Positions 13,601-25,420 of a stretch of DNA of 64,000 bases are shown here, piece by piece (the first letter of the stretch is position 1; the number at the start of each line of letters is the position of its first letter). The DNA is taken from the NCBI GenBank assembly GCA_009823505.1, contig VZQC01007982.1, positions 3,408,067-3,472,066 of the forward strand. Reading direction: 5' to 3'. Made by a program: the position numbers and the translations under genes. The DNA is from Rhizomys pruinosus. Taxonomy: Eukaryota > Chordata > Mammalia > Rodentia > Spalacidae. The notes below the pieces were generated by a model. The model was given only the letters and a program-made list of their open reading frames with translations, ran no database searches and was not told where the DNA came from.

Positions 13601-15920
13601 ACCTGAGCATTACTCCTACCTCATTAACCTCTCTGACTGCCCTCAGCTCCTCAGGCCATCAGGATTTTTCTATCTCCCATGCATACTACCAAACCCTCCA
13701 TCCTTAGAAAGCCAAGAGTGAAGCTGATGGTTCAGTACAGCATATTAATTGGAGTTTAGAAAAAAAAAAAAAAAAAAAAAAGGTAATGTGTACATGATAC
13801 CCTAGCCCTTAAAAGAATCAAGCTCTCAAGATGTCCTGGGGAGACAGGGGCCTTCATCCTAGAAGGTCCTGGGGACAGGGTGGCTTTGACCTTGTACTTC
13901 AATGGAGGACCTTCTGGCTTTTCTCTGGAGTGACCAAAAAGTACTGGGAAAAAACATCCTTGCTTAAAGAACTTGCAAACAATCCACTGCAAATAAAATA
14001 ACCACCAAAACAATTTAGTAAAAATAAATGAAAGCATGTTTTCTTTCTAGAAGGTAGAATGAGACGATTATCCTATGAGAAGAGGTGTGACTGGAGGAAC
14101 ACCTCAAAAGGACAGATTCCTTACCACAAATTGAAAGAAGCTAGCTGGTCAGTAAAATAACTAGCTTGAATCACGCTATAGTCTCCAGGTACTGAAAACT
14201 TACTCTATTTTGCTCAACATTTCTCAGGAATGATCAAATTCCGGGAATAAAATTATATACTTTTGAATGCTTAATACTTTCAGGTTATGAGGTGGCAATA
14301 AACAAATGATAAGATCTGGACCTAAAAAGTTGTATTAGAAGCCAGAACATGCTAACTTAAGCACAGAATTGACACATTTTAAAGAGTCCTGGTCCCCAGC
14401 TCAGGTGGGGAGGCTGGCTCGGGTAGGGAGGCTGGCTCAGATTCAGATCTATTGATACTTCTGAGTTTATATTCTTGGGAAAATTGCTTTCAGCTTCAGA
14501 TTATTCAGAAGGGACAGCCTCATGGAGTTGTTTGTGAAGATAAAATGAGACAAAGTATAAAAGTCTAACACAACATATATATTTAGTCACAATCGTTATA
14601 AAATTCCCTGAGATACCTGGGAGAAAGCACCTTGAAAACGCCTTTAGAGTTGTCTCTTTAAAGGCTACTCCAGGCTTCTCATATGACACATCATCAACCA
14701 AGAATTAATATTCTTCAGGTCTCCTCCACAGGGATCAATACTCTTCAAGTCTCTTTCAGGCCACAAACTTAAATGTGACACTTCTAATATTTTCAAAAGA
14801 TAAAAGTTTACTTTCACATCTATGCCAATGTTATCTGATAAGTTAGTGTCACTTGAGTGACTGGAGAAGAGGATTTGCACAACTTTTCAAATGCTCTGAC
14901 CTTCTTAGTAAAGAGTTGCTGCTTTTGAATACTGGTTTTAGGAAGAATAAAATTTGTGTCTGGGTAAATTATACTTATTACACCTCACTTGTTAGTGAGA
15001 GGAGATGATTATCTCAGATTCCTGGTGGAGAGGCTAATATGAACACCTGGGAGGAGAATGCTGCCTTGCCACATGCCAATTATCTAATTGATAATTTACT
15101 GAAGTAAACCCAAGAAGTAAACCAGAGCTGAATGTGATTCACAAGCTCAGCTAACTCTGGTTCATACTTGCAAAGAAATTGTGTCAAAAGCCAGTAAAAA
15201 CAGATAGGTGAAGGCATGACCGTGACGTCCATGGTTACAATCCACCTCACGGTGCGGTAGAGAACATCCTTGGAGCGATTTCCTAACATTGGTTCATTGC
15301 ATTTTGTTTTAGGAGGTACTAGGGCCTCACACATGCAGGCACACATACTACTATTGTGCTACTTTTCTATGAACTGCTGATCCCCACTCTCCACTGGTAA
15401 CCAGTAACCATCTTTACACTTTCATCACTCCATTTAAGTTAAAGAAAAGATCTGGTCACATCCACTTTTAACCAGAGCAATCTGGATTTCACTATAAGTA
15501 GATGCCTCATCATGTTAAGATTATCATTGTTATTCCCATTCCATTCAGCATTTGAAATAGAATGTGACTTAGGTACCCTTGAATTTGTGATCTTCCCACC
15601 TCAGCCTTGGAGTACTAAGGATTCAGGTCAATCATTGGAACGGCTTATTCACATCAGCTTATGTAGCCCTCCCATAATCCACAAAGGTAAGGAATGAAGC
15701 ACTATTCTAAATTTATAGATTAAGAACTACAGAACATACGAAATTAAGGGACAAAGCCATGTCCTCTGATCCCTAATGTTCTTTTACAGCATAATAAATA
15801 TTGAGTTAAGTATTAACTAATAAATAGTGTGATCATTCCACTTGAGGATTATAAGCTCACTGATGCTTCTCAATGCCAGATACAATTCCTAATTAATTTC
15901 CAGCTTTACTTTAAAAATAG
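10698..15920. other. 5.2-kb stretch with no recognisable SINE
   Basis: Elsewhere in the window a SINE occurs on average about every kilobase. Here I see only a G-tract (12311-12320), an A-run (about 13759-13780) and a short near-repeat 'ggggaggctggctc' (14406-14438). AT-rich, homeobox-core-like words (attaat, taatta) are frequent. It may hold conserved regulatory sequence, or may simply be an older quiet intron segment. Confidence 0.55.
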
Positions 15921-16112
15921 GCGCTGGAGAGATAGCTCAGTGGTTAAGAACAAATGCTGCTCTTGCAGAGGACCTGGGTTCAGTTCCCAGCACACACGTG
16001 GTGGCTTACAACTCCAGTTCCAAGTGATACGATGCCCTCATCTGGCCTCTGTGGGCAATACATGCATATGGTGCACTTACGTATATGCAGGCAGTCACAT
16101 AAAATAATCTTT
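15921..16112 (+). mobile_element. B3/B2-lineage SINE
   Basis: tRNA-like head 'ctggagagatagctcagtgg' with B box 'gggttcagttcccagcac', B3-type body and tail 'cacataaaataatc'. It is more diverged than the youngest copies. Confidence 0.88.
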
Positions 16113-16422
16113 AGGAATATGGGAAGATACACTAATACTATAATGATTTGGTTTCTTCATACTGTATCAATTTATTATGCTACTTGTCCACTTGATACCT
16201 GAAACACTACCTGCTGTGAAACAAACTTCATCTACCTAGAACAAACCTTCTGAGTATCTTGTATAAATCACTTCACAGTCTTGGTCAAATCGATGGATGT
16301 ATAAGAAATATAGGAATTATTTTCTGTGTTTTTTCTTATGCCCTGAAGCAACTGACAGCAAATTCCACTGCTAGCATGCTGGCCCAAGCTCTCTATCACC
16401 ACCATCCACAGGCAGTTTCTTA

Positions 16423-16423
<1 letters not shown>

Positions 16424-16458
<35 letters not shown>
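16424..16458. repeat. (TC)n microsatellite
   Basis: About 17 perfect TC units directly left of a B1-like SINE in minus orientation. Confidence 0.97.
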
Positions 16459-16461
<3 letters not shown>

Positions 16462-16602
16462 AATTTTTGAATACAGAATTTCATGTAACCCACTGTAGTC
16501 TTGAACTCTCTCTGTGTAGCTGAGGATGACTTTGAACTCCCAATCATCCTGCTTAAACCTCCCAAGTGTTAGGATAACTGCTGTGTGCCATCAGGCCTGG
16601 CT
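16462..16602 (-). mobile_element. Old B1-related SINE
   Basis: Antisense B1 words 'cttgaactctctctgtgtag', 'cctcccaagtgttaggataa' and 'tgtgtgccatcaggcctggc'. It is strongly diverged. Confidence 0.75.
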
Positions 16603-16937
16603 CACCATCCCATTTCTTAATCTCTGGCCAAGTACCCCTTGCTTCAATTCTTGCCTGAAAAAGCAGTCTGTTTGCTGCTGGGCCACAAACCCTCTGTCCT
16701 CCCCAAATGTGCCCTGCACACCCCTATCCCAACACTGTGACAATGAGTTGCTTCCTATTGCCACATGCCTCTTCCTAACTGACTAGGCGTACACCACCTA
16801 TTTTTCTAAATCTTTTCCCCAAGTCCCACAGTGTATTAGCTCCTGTCGCCACTCTTGAAGGAGACAGTTATGTTGAAGTTATAACTGCAGTGAAACAGTT
16901 TTCATAAAGACAGTATGTCCCATAAAACTACAATTTC

Positions 16938-17084
16938 AAGAGAGGCATGGTGGCACACACTGTAATCCTAGCAACTCAAAAGGTATAGGTAGGAGGACCA
17001 CAAGTTCAAAGTCATCTTGGCTATAATGTAGTGAGTTCAAGGCCAATGATCTTGTGACAGATACTGTCTCAAAAAAAAAAAAAA
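16938..17084 (+). mobile_element. Old B1-related SINE
   Basis: 'gaggcatggtggcacacact', 'gtgagttcaaggccaatgat' and 'atactgtctcaaaaaa'. Diverged body with A-tail 17070-17083. Confidence 0.78.
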
Positions 17085-17421
17085 TCAATAGTAAATAACA
17101 TCTTTAAGAAAGTACTCAACTTGTAGCACTTTAGAAGGAGCTAAGGGTAACAGTCTGTTTGACCTGGAGGCAATGCAGATTACAAGCATTCCATATGAGA
17201 AGTTCTCCAGTGGAAAAACGGATCAGTAAGCCAAAACAACAACAATAACAACAACAGACCAGACAAAAATGAAATCCTGGAGATAATGACCTACCTGCTC
17301 AGCTTCTTCACTTTTTACCTAGGAAAAGCAACTACAGTCCTAATTTATTGATTTTCAAACTAATATATGGGAAGCTGCAGGTGTGCTAAGAGAAGGGAAT
17401 CAATGACAAGAAGCGCCGTAC

Positions 17422-17505
17422 CCGCTCCTCCAGTCTGGCCAGCTGTTCTTTGTAGAACGCATCCTGTTTCCTTATTGCTCGGTCTTTCTCTTCCAGCTGC
17501 CTTGC
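17422..17505 (-). CDS. Chchd3: Internal coding exon of CHCHD3 (MICOS subunit MIC19)
   Basis: CHCHD3/MIC19 is a myristoylated protein of the intermembrane-space side of the mitochondrial inner membrane. It binds mitofilin/MIC60 and helps hold cristae junctions. Read on the minus strand, the 84 bp give 28 codons that include RQLEEKDRAIRKQ and FYKEQLARLEER, matching my memory of human residues about 124-151 with a few conservative changes (human VLKK where this has AIRK). This is the charged coiled-coil part (DUF737) ahead of the C-terminal CHCH domain with its twin CX9C motifs, which is not in the window. A T-rich tract ending in AG (minus strand, at 17506-17507) precedes the exon, and a GT donor (17421-17420, GTACGG) follows. 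The exon is phase 0 at both ends. No stop or frameshift is present, so it is likely a functional exon and not a processed pseudogene. Exons for the preceding and following residues were not found and must lie outside the window. Confidence 0.93.
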
Positions 17506-18054
17506 CTAAAAAAAGAAATGAGGGATATTACTAAATCAAGAAAAAGCAAAAAGCAGCAACAGCAAAGCAAAAGTCAAGCATCAACCCCATTAGAAAAGTA
17601 TATAGGGCCGGTGATCTTCTCAGCCTACTAGGTCTCTGCCACAGAAAAGCATTAATATGATGGTGATTGCTGTATTTATATGTAAAGAATGAATTTGCAT
17701 TGTATTTTTTCTTACTGTAACAGCTGTGTCCTACTTTGTCCAAATGTATTTGGAAATGTCAAAATACAGCACCCACAGACTGTCATATTTAACTTCTCAT
17801 TTGAAGAGTAATTTGAGGAATTAATATTCTCCACAATGAAACTTTGATCTTCTCCTAGGAATAAGATACATATTTGCTAACCTTCTTGAATAACTAGAAT
17901 TGCATATATGACATTTTCATATAAGCTCTACATTTGAGAACTCTTAAATTGCCTAGTGAAACACATATATACATACATGTATTTGTTCCCTTTCCCTATT
18001 CAGAAGTAGACTACAGAAGGGAGATTTGAAAACTTTAAGATCAAAATTATAATA

Positions 18055-18203
18055 CAGCTGGGTGTGGTGGCAGTTGCCTTTAATTCTAGCACTTGGGAGG
18101 CAGAGGCAGGCGGGTCTCTGTGAGTTCAAGGCCAGCCTGGTCTACATGGTGAGTTGAAGACCATCTGAAGCTAAAAGAGACCATCTCTAAAATTAAAAAA
18201 AAA
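18055..18203 (+). mobile_element. B1 SINE with target duplication
   Basis: Full B1 from 'gctgggtgtggtggcagttg' to the A-tail. The 11-bp TSD aaattataata lies at 18044-18054 and 18204-18214. Confidence 0.93.
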
Positions 18204-18318
18204 AAATTATAATAGAGTAATTTTAAAACATTTACTTATAATACTAATTTAGAAAATCATATATTTTATTGCTTTAAAAACTGTAAAATATGCTTCGTTA
18301 CAAAAACAATACAGATGT

Positions 18319-18570
18319 TGGGCAGGAGGGATGGCCTAGCGGTTAAGAGCGCCGACTGCTCTTGCAGAGGAGCCGGGTTCGATCCCCAGCACCCACATGG
18401 TGGCTGAAAACCATCTGTAACTCCAATTCCAGGAGAACTCCAGTTCCAGGGGAATCTGAGACCCTCTTCTGACCTCCGCGGCATTGCAAGACACGGTTGC
18501 ACAGACCTACATGCAGACAGTACATTCATACACATATAAAAATAAATAATAAAAAAATTAAAACAAAACC
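18319..18570 (+). mobile_element. B3/B2-lineage SINE with 17-bp target duplication
   Basis: tRNA-like head with A and B boxes ('ggttcgatccccagcacc'), B3 body carrying the extra 'ctccaattccaggagaa' segment, and an A/T tail. TSD aaaaacaata(c/t)agatgt lies at 18302-18318 and 18571-18587 with one mismatch. It is a young-looking insertion, 813 bp upstream of the CHCHD3 exon in transcript order. Confidence 0.95.
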
Positions 18571-18924
18571 AAAAACAATATAGATGTCTATTGTGGATGT
18601 TTTTCAAGATTACTAGAACACATACACACATTTCTCAAACTATTGATGATATCCTGAATTATGCTGACCTAATTTTCATTTGTGAAAGGACCTCTATATA
18701 ATGTTACCTCAAATTATTACATTAACATTATTTTTGTGTTCAGTGAATGTTAAATACATGTCTGACTGGTGTTCTCATCTTTGTGCATGCTTCATATTCC
18801 TTTGCAAAAAGATGGTGTGCTACCTGGCTCACTCTACAACACAGTAATTATTCACTCAAGTCTCTAGTTTACATTAATGCATTTGCTAATTTATAAGTGT
18901 TCTGTTTTTGTTGTTGTTACTTAC

Positions 18925-18939
18925 TTTGTCTTCAATATC
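18925..18939 (-). CDS. Chchd3: Candidate 15-bp alternative microexon of Chchd3 (DIEDK)
   Basis: On the minus strand a T-rich stretch with a branch-point-like tttttaac runs to CTTCAG. It is followed by GATATTGAAGACAAA and then by a consensus donor GTAAGTAAC. The 15 bases encode DIEDK in phase 0 and lie about 1.4 kb upstream, in transcript order, of the CHCHD3 exon that begins with Ala-Arg-Gln. Inclusion would insert five residues between the preceding exon and ARQLEEK without changing frame. The acidic/basic composition fits the coiled coil. I have a faint memory that CHCHD3 isoforms differing by about five residues exist, but I cannot verify it here. The splice-site quality is what I see; use of the exon is inference. 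Confidence 0.6.
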
Positions 18940-20640
18940 CTGAAGCATGTTAAAAATAAACGAACAGGTAGGTATTTAAAAAAAAAATATATATATATAT
19001 ACTGAGAAATCTGATTTATTTATTTGGTAATATACTGAAAATACAAACAAAAAATAATGTGTTGTCTGTAATCTATTTAAGTGTCATTATGCTCTTAAAT
19101 GAGGGCAAGGTTTCATTAACACGTCCATGCTGCTTGAAAGCACGTGAGTAATAACACAAAAACAAGTATTAGAATAAAAATACATTCATATGCAAGAAAA
19201 TTAATTTCATTGTGAAAACTCTGAAAGTAAATATAAGTTAAGCATGTTAAAATGTAAATAAGTAACTGTAAATATTTGGATGTATATACATTATAGTTAA
19301 TCTTCTAAGCATTCAACTGTACCAAACATTAAGACAAGAAGAACTTATTTTAAGAAAAAGCATTATTTAAACCAATAACAAAATGGGGACAACAGAAGTT
19401 TAAGCAAATAAGATAAGGCTCAACAATGGGAAATTATTATAAATATTTTGGCAAAAAGTCAAATTAAACCACTCTTAAATATCAATATTAATACATCCAT
19501 CTTCAACTCTGAGAAATATGAACTGATACAGAATTTTAAAGAGTAAACTATTAGGTAATTATAATTTACAACTTCAGAATTTGTTTTAACAACTTGAACA
19601 ATTATAGGCAACGGGAAATTATTTTACTTCCTAAATCCTTAATGTATTAACACCTGCTTCTTCTATTCAAAGTATACTATATTACCCAGCACGGCTATTA
19701 AACACTGGCACCACATAATTTTTTGTTTAATGAGAGTTTTTTAAAATACAATGAGGTTGTAATGGATATTCCATTCTGGTTATTTAGAATTCAATATTGA
19801 AAATGTACTGCTTGGGTGTACGGAGAATACAGTACCAATGAACGCATTTCATTTTGAAGAGCTGATCTTAACCTAAATAAAAGGACGCACAAAGACATCC
19901 TCATTCACTTTTCTAAGATACAATACTTGAAAAACTTTTAAACCAACACACCGTATTAGCTACATAGACTAAAGACGAAAGAGGAACTATCACCAAAGAC
20001 CTGACAACATCAAACTATAGGCAAACATCACAAATCTTCCCTCAGCTGCAAACAGAATCAATAGCCTGAGATCCACTGGGGCAAATAATAAAGCAAGAAG
20101 CATGGCCACAACACTTCAGTGGCACATTGCTTTCAAACGGTTAATGGGATGCTGGGAAGAAAAGTCACACGATATGAATCCTGAAACTTAAATAAGCAGA
20201 GAACACACTCACTACATTAATGGCTGCTGAGGATGGAGAGTCACATTCAGCTTAAGAGAAAGCAGTAAACTGACTGCAAGGAAATAAAACTTCTCTGTGT
20301 TCTCTCCAACAGACACAGAATCATTGTAAATGAGCAAATAAAAACAAAGAGCATTATAACATTATTTGCTGTTATGGCAGAATTGGTTTTTTTAAGGGGA
20401 AAATGAATATAAAGTCTTTCTCCGCCTCTGTTTGCTATTTCTTGAAGAAATAAGTGTAGGCCGATTTGTTTTCAGATCTCGCTAGGTTTGGGATGATTGG
20501 GCTTGAAGACATGACAGAATATGCTTAAATGGATCATTATGGAAATCTAGTCTCCCATAAGCAAGAGAAACAAAGAAAATGAGGAAATCAAGATTTGTAA
20601 AACCCAACACAAACATTTTGATGTCTTAATTCAGTGTTGA
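18940..20640. other. 1.7-kb AT-rich, SINE-free intron
   Basis: Contains a short (TA)n near 18990-19000. Apart from the candidate microexon at its left edge I see no exon. Confidence 0.5.
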
Positions 20641-20792
20641 TAGCTAGACGCCTTTAACCCTAGCACTCAGGAGGCAGAGGCAGGTGGATCTTTGTGAGTT
20701 CAAGGCCAGCCTGGTCTGCAGAGAGAGTTTCAGGACAGCTGGGGCCACAGGGAGACCCTGTCTCGAAAAAGACCCCCCCCCCAAAAAAAAAT
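20641..20792 (+). mobile_element. B1 SINE with C-tract before the A-tail
   Basis: B1 body from 'cgcctttaaccctagcactc' to 'ccctgtctcgaaaaagac', then C10 (20773-20782), then an A-tail. The 5' end is truncated. Confidence 0.9.
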
Positions 20793-21096
20793 GAAACATA
20801 TACATACATACTTACCTCTTTAAAGACAGTCTCTTTTCAGAAAGAATTTGAAGGAGCTTTACAACTAAAGACATAATAAAGTCAATACAAGAGGAAACTG
20901 AGACGCGGATGAGATGCATTACACTGGTAGGAACTTTACTTCCCACGTATACTCCTCGGAAAATCTTCATAGCTCAATTTTTTTGGCATTTCTATGCCCT
21001 CAAAGTTGTAGTATGGCTAGGGTATGGAAGAAAGTAAAGGCACTGGGAACTCAGTGATGCCACAGTCACTTAGCTCACAGTATAAATTGCTACATC

Positions 21097-21264
21097 GGGC
21101 CGGGTGTGGTGGCGCACGCCTTTAATCCTAGCACTTGGGAGGCAGAGGCAGGTGGATCTCTGTGAGTTCAAGGCCAGCCTGGTCTACAGAGTGAGCTCCA
21201 GGCCAGCTGAGACCGAAGGGAGACCTTGTCTCAAAAATACCAAAAAAATAAATAAATAAATAAA
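21097..21264 (+). mobile_element. B1 SINE with 14-bp target duplication
   Basis: Nearly full-length B1 starting 'gggccgggtgtggtggcgca' with a (TAAA)n tail. TSD taaattgctacatc lies at 21083-21096 and 21265-21278, a perfect match. Confidence 0.96.
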
Positions 21265-21390
21265 TAAATTGCTACATCATCCACCAATTCAAGGCAATAC
21301 AATAAAAAAAAAAAAAAGTGCTTGAAATGCCAGGGCTGGATGATAAAAGCTCAAGGTGGAGAAATAAAGCAGCGTTCACTTTTCCTTGAT

Positions 21391-21454
21391 GGTACTATAA
21401 AGCTAGGTACTCCAGATCTGATGGTACTGTAAAGCTAGGTACTACCAGATCTGA
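21391..21454. repeat. Two-copy 31-33-bp tandem duplication
   Basis: The unit 'gatggtactataaagctagg' plus 'tact(ac)cagatct' occurs twice in direct succession with a 2-base difference. Confidence 0.85.
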
Positions 21455-21685
21455 GAAAAGGCAACAATTTAACAGAATTCTCAGCAGGCAAGCCCTGTAG
21501 CCATATTCCTTTTATTCTAAATACTGTAACCCAAATACACAGTGAGTGAGGAATGATTTGACGTTCACAAGGTATGGATGATCTATGGTGGGCAAGCTCT
21601 ATCTTTCCTCACAACTGACAAAGGCAGATCATCAGTAAGAATAGGAAAGGAACACTTTATTCCTTGTCAAAATTATGTATGAGGT

Positions 21686-21890
21686 GGGGCTGGAGAGATG
21701 GCTCAGGGGTTGAGATCTCTGACTTGCAGAGGACTAGGATTTGGTTCCCAGCACTCACATGGCATCTAGCAACTATCCTAAGCCCAGTTCCAGGAGATTC
21801 AACACCCTCTTTTCACCTCTGCGGGCACTGCACCACACGGGTACACTTACACACATGCAGGCAATACATTCATACACATAAATTAAATAT
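21686..21890 (+). mobile_element. B3/B2-lineage SINE
   Basis: Head 'ggggctggagagatggctca', B box 'ggatttggttcccagcactc' and tail 'acattcatacacataaatta'. Confidence 0.88.
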
Positions 21891-21897
21891 TTTTAAT

Positions 21898-22922
21898 CAC
21901 ATCTGAGGCACAACAAATATAAACCCAATAAAATTATATGCTCATATGAAACAAAAAACCAGAAATATCAGACTTGTAAGACCACAGACTTAGAAGAATA
22001 TATTCAGGGGCTGTAGAACATGATCACTGAATAGCAGTGACGTATAAAAAGAATTAAAGTAGCCTTGTGTTCAGTTGAACACCAGACTTTTGTTACAAAT
22101 GAGAAATTGCTGGGCCTTCTCTCAGTCTTTATCAAGAGATTTGATGGCTCCCATTCAGTATTCCCTTGATTACACAAAGAAGCACCTAGGATATTAGTAA
22201 ATGTGTTTCTGTGAATTCATTTCCACAGAAGGTTAATCAAGAGGGGAAGACCTGCTCTGAATGTAGACACCACCTCCCCTCAGCTGACGCCCCAGATGGA
22301 ATAAAAGGGGAGAATGGGGGAAGCAGACAGCACAGCACCCTCTCTCCCTGCTGCCTGGCTGCCCTGATGTGAGCTTCTCTGACAGGCACGTAATCCCTAC
22401 TGTGATGAACGGAGACTTCTAAAAATGTCCACAGCATTTGCTAAGCCATACCAGATGGTAACCTTCATGATTAGCTCCTCTCAACGAACTTAAATGGAGA
22501 CAATCTAGTGTCCATACTGTCACCTTTTCGGTGACTATGGAAAGGCATACGCTATATGAGTAAGTGCTAGCTTGTGATGTTAAGAGTATCCCGATGTCTA
22601 CTGTGTAATATTTAACAGAGTTTGAACACAGATGTGAGATGAAAGACAAGGTGCTTCTTTAGCTGAATTCTAGAACTCACACCAAGACCCCAGGATCAGA
22701 TCATCAGTTTCCTTTGTTCTGTCTTTCATAGAAGAGTTTCAAGAACTGTGGTCTACATTTTAGCTTTGTTTGTACTATCACATACTAGCAACAACCAACC
22801 AAATATGTCCCCTGCTCCTTTGGGTTGTTCATTCTCAGAGAAAAAGAGCAGAGGCAAAGATGAATGACTTTGAAGCCAACAACAAATGGGGAAAAGGAGA
22901 TGGTTAGAGTACATATATCTAA
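21898..22922. other. Unique intron
   Basis: Nothing recognised. The open frames are short and of no known family. Confidence 0.5.
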
Positions 22923-22932
22923 GACATTTTTC

Positions 22933-23212
22933 TTTCTTTCTTTTTTAAACATTCTTTTTTTATATTTTTAAATTTTATTTCTTTTCTTTTTTTAAATTCT
23001 ATTTATTTCTGTATGTGTATGAATGTACTGTCTGCATGCAAGTCTGTGCACCTGTGTGTCGTGCAATGCCACGGAGGACAGAAGAGGATGTCGGTTTCCC
23101 CTGGAACTGGAGTTCTAGAATTGGAGTTTCAGATGGTTCTCGGTTGCCATATGGGTGCTGGGGATCGAACCCGGGTCCTCTGTAAGAGCAGTTGGTGCTC
23201 TTAACCGCTAGG
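22933..23212 (-). mobile_element. B3/B2-lineage SINE, head truncated, with target duplication
   Basis: Antisense body with the 'ctagaattggagtt' variant of the extra segment. The tRNA-head end stops at 'aaccgctagg', short of the usual 'ctatctctccagccc'. TSD gacatttttc lies at 22923-22932 and 23213-23222. The left flank is a long T-rich tail. Confidence 0.92.
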
Positions 23213-23321
23213 GACATTTTTCCAGATCATGACACTCACCAAAAAAACTAGACAAGCATTAGTTGAAATTTGAAACAATTTTATAAGCATCCGAACTTTG
23301 GGGGGGGTTATGCTTCAATAT

Positions 23322-23394
23322 GCTTCAGTAGAAGCTTCTGTGCTTCAATAGTGCTTCAATATTGAAGCACTATGCTTCAATAGAAGCTCACTCG
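23322..23394. repeat. Cluster of GCTTCAATA motifs with a 26-bp palindrome
   Basis: The motif tgcttcaat(a/g) recurs five times in both orientations within about 70 bases. The centre, 23348-23373, is a perfect inverted repeat (13-bp half site atagtgcttcaat) with no spacer. The words 'agaagct' also recur in both orientations. Confidence 0.92.
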
Positions 23395-24099
23395 GTGAAG
23401 AGAAGGAAACTTAGAATGTGTACCCTAGCCCTAAAAAATCTCCAGCCCATCTAGTGCCACTGTTCTTGAATGTTGCATCATGTGGTTTCTGCTGTGCCAG
23501 ACCTTCCATGGGTAATTTGACAAAAGTTTTCAAGTCACCCTTTACAGTGGCTCTTTTTAACTGTGTTCTACTGCACATTTCTTCACCCACTGTCCCTGTC
23601 CCTAGGACCCAACTCTCGGGGGGGGGGGGCGGGAAGAAGGCTTTTTAATCCTCTTTCTAAATCCTTGGTTCAACCTAGGTCAGTATTCCATAAAAGCAGT
23701 GCTCCTTATGGAGGGGCTGAACTGAAATGCGCTGTGATGGAGTGAGTGTAAAGCAAACAGACATGGCTTTGGGGAGGAATGCTATGAGTTGAGTTACTTC
23801 AAAATATGATGGCACACACGTGAGCTATCATGAGTAAATGTTGCTCAGACAAAGCTCCAAACAAGGAAATGTCAGCACCTTCCTGAAGTGCACAGATTTC
23901 AGGAGCCATCAGTAAATCCTCCTATTAGAAATCCAAAGATGAAGGCTCAACCTACAGAGGACAATAGTAAAAATAGGTTTATTCAACTGTGTCTTGTTCA
24001 ACATTGATACTCTGCTTAGCACAATGGCTAGTGAAAATGGGATTTTATCAGTGAGCTTGATCCATTAACTATCACAATAAATGTTACACATGGGTTCTT

Positions 24100-24264
24100 T
24101 TACATTTTTTATATGCATGTGTAAATGAGCACATGTTTGTGGGTGCACAAAGAGTGTTGGATCCCCTGGAGTTACAGGTGGTTGTGAGCTGACACAATTG
24201 AGTCCTGGGAACTGTCCTTTGCAAGGGCACCAATCACTCTAACTGCTAGCCATCTCTCTAGCCC
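24100..24264 (-). mobile_element. B3/B2-lineage SINE, old
   Basis: Antisense head 'ctgctagccatctctctagc' at the right and body with 'ggatcccctggagttacagg'. TSD acacat(at)gggttctt lies at 24086-24099 and 24265-24280. Confidence 0.88.
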
Positions 24265-24280
24265 ACACATATGGGTTCTT

Positions 24281-25420
24281 ATTAGTAAATAAAAGCTGTC
24301 AGGAACTATTAGGTTGGCTATCATATTATATTTAAACAGGCTATGGACTCCAATGAGGCCTGCAGCTATAGGATTTTTAGGAATGTTATTTCTAAACATA
24401 TCCTAAGCCAGTCCTATATGTAGTCATTTACTGAAGACAGATTATTATTTGAGGTATTCCTGACATCTTAGACCAAGTGATTCTTTGTTGTGGAAGCTGT
24501 CCTACATGTATTACAGTAAGTTTAGCATCACTGGCGACTCTAATCTATATTGCCAAGAGCACCACCTTCACCTGGAGAAGAGGTACCAAATCTGTCTTCA
24601 GGTATGGCCGAATGTTGAGAACCACTGCTCTAAGATCTGTAGTTGTCTGAGGCTAATGACTAGCAACTCTCTTCCATGTTGGGGAGCCTTTTTGACCAAG
24701 AGCAGCAGATTTGGGACACAACTGATTTTACAAAATGGGTCCTATGAGTAACTTGGTGCCTGCTTGCCAAAACAGGTTTACTCAATAAAAGTCTGTATGT
24801 ATTGGAAAATTGGGCTAGGAAATGATTATACCATAACCTGGCAGCAGGCTTGAATGGTAGAGACACGGTATACAAAACAATGGAGTGGCCAAATCTGTAT
24901 GAAGTGATGAATACTATCCCAGTCAGAGTAAACTAGAAATTTTAACTCACTATGTTTATTTAGAAGAAAAGTGTAAACCATCTAGATATATTAGTACATT
25001 CTTCCCTGTGGCTCTCTGTAAAATAAGAACCAAACCCTCTATCACACGGAAGATTGTTGAATCCTTTGAACTCATGTTTGGTTCAGATAGGACTGATAAT
25101 TCAGTGGGCGTGAACTGGTACTGGTTTAACATTTGGTCTGCTTGGGCAGTGTCTATGCCAGGCTTACTGTTAAATATTTTGTATGTCATTCCTGGGAACA
25201 AGGCATATTATCATTCCATTATAATTTACAAGTTTCACATTACAGAGTAACATGAAATTTCAATATGAGATTTCAAAATGGAGCTGAAACAACAACCTTG
25301 GGGGTTCATTGTATATAGTCAGAGCATGCCTCCCAACTAACATCTGTTTAAAACAAGAACACCTACACAGACCCCAGCACCTCGGGAGTACCAGATAAAT
25401 GCTGAATCAAAAGTGAAATT
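24281..25420. other. Unique intron
   Basis: No repeat or exon was recognised. Two overlapping antisense frames of 80-81 codons (24956-25250) resemble nothing known. Confidence 0.45.

Noticed and set aside
18319..18400. tRNA-like A and B boxes that could be taken for tRNA genes (also in the other B3 and ID-like elements)
   Set aside because: They are the polymerase III promoter heads of SINEs, with SINE bodies, tails and target duplications attached, and lack a full cloverleaf.
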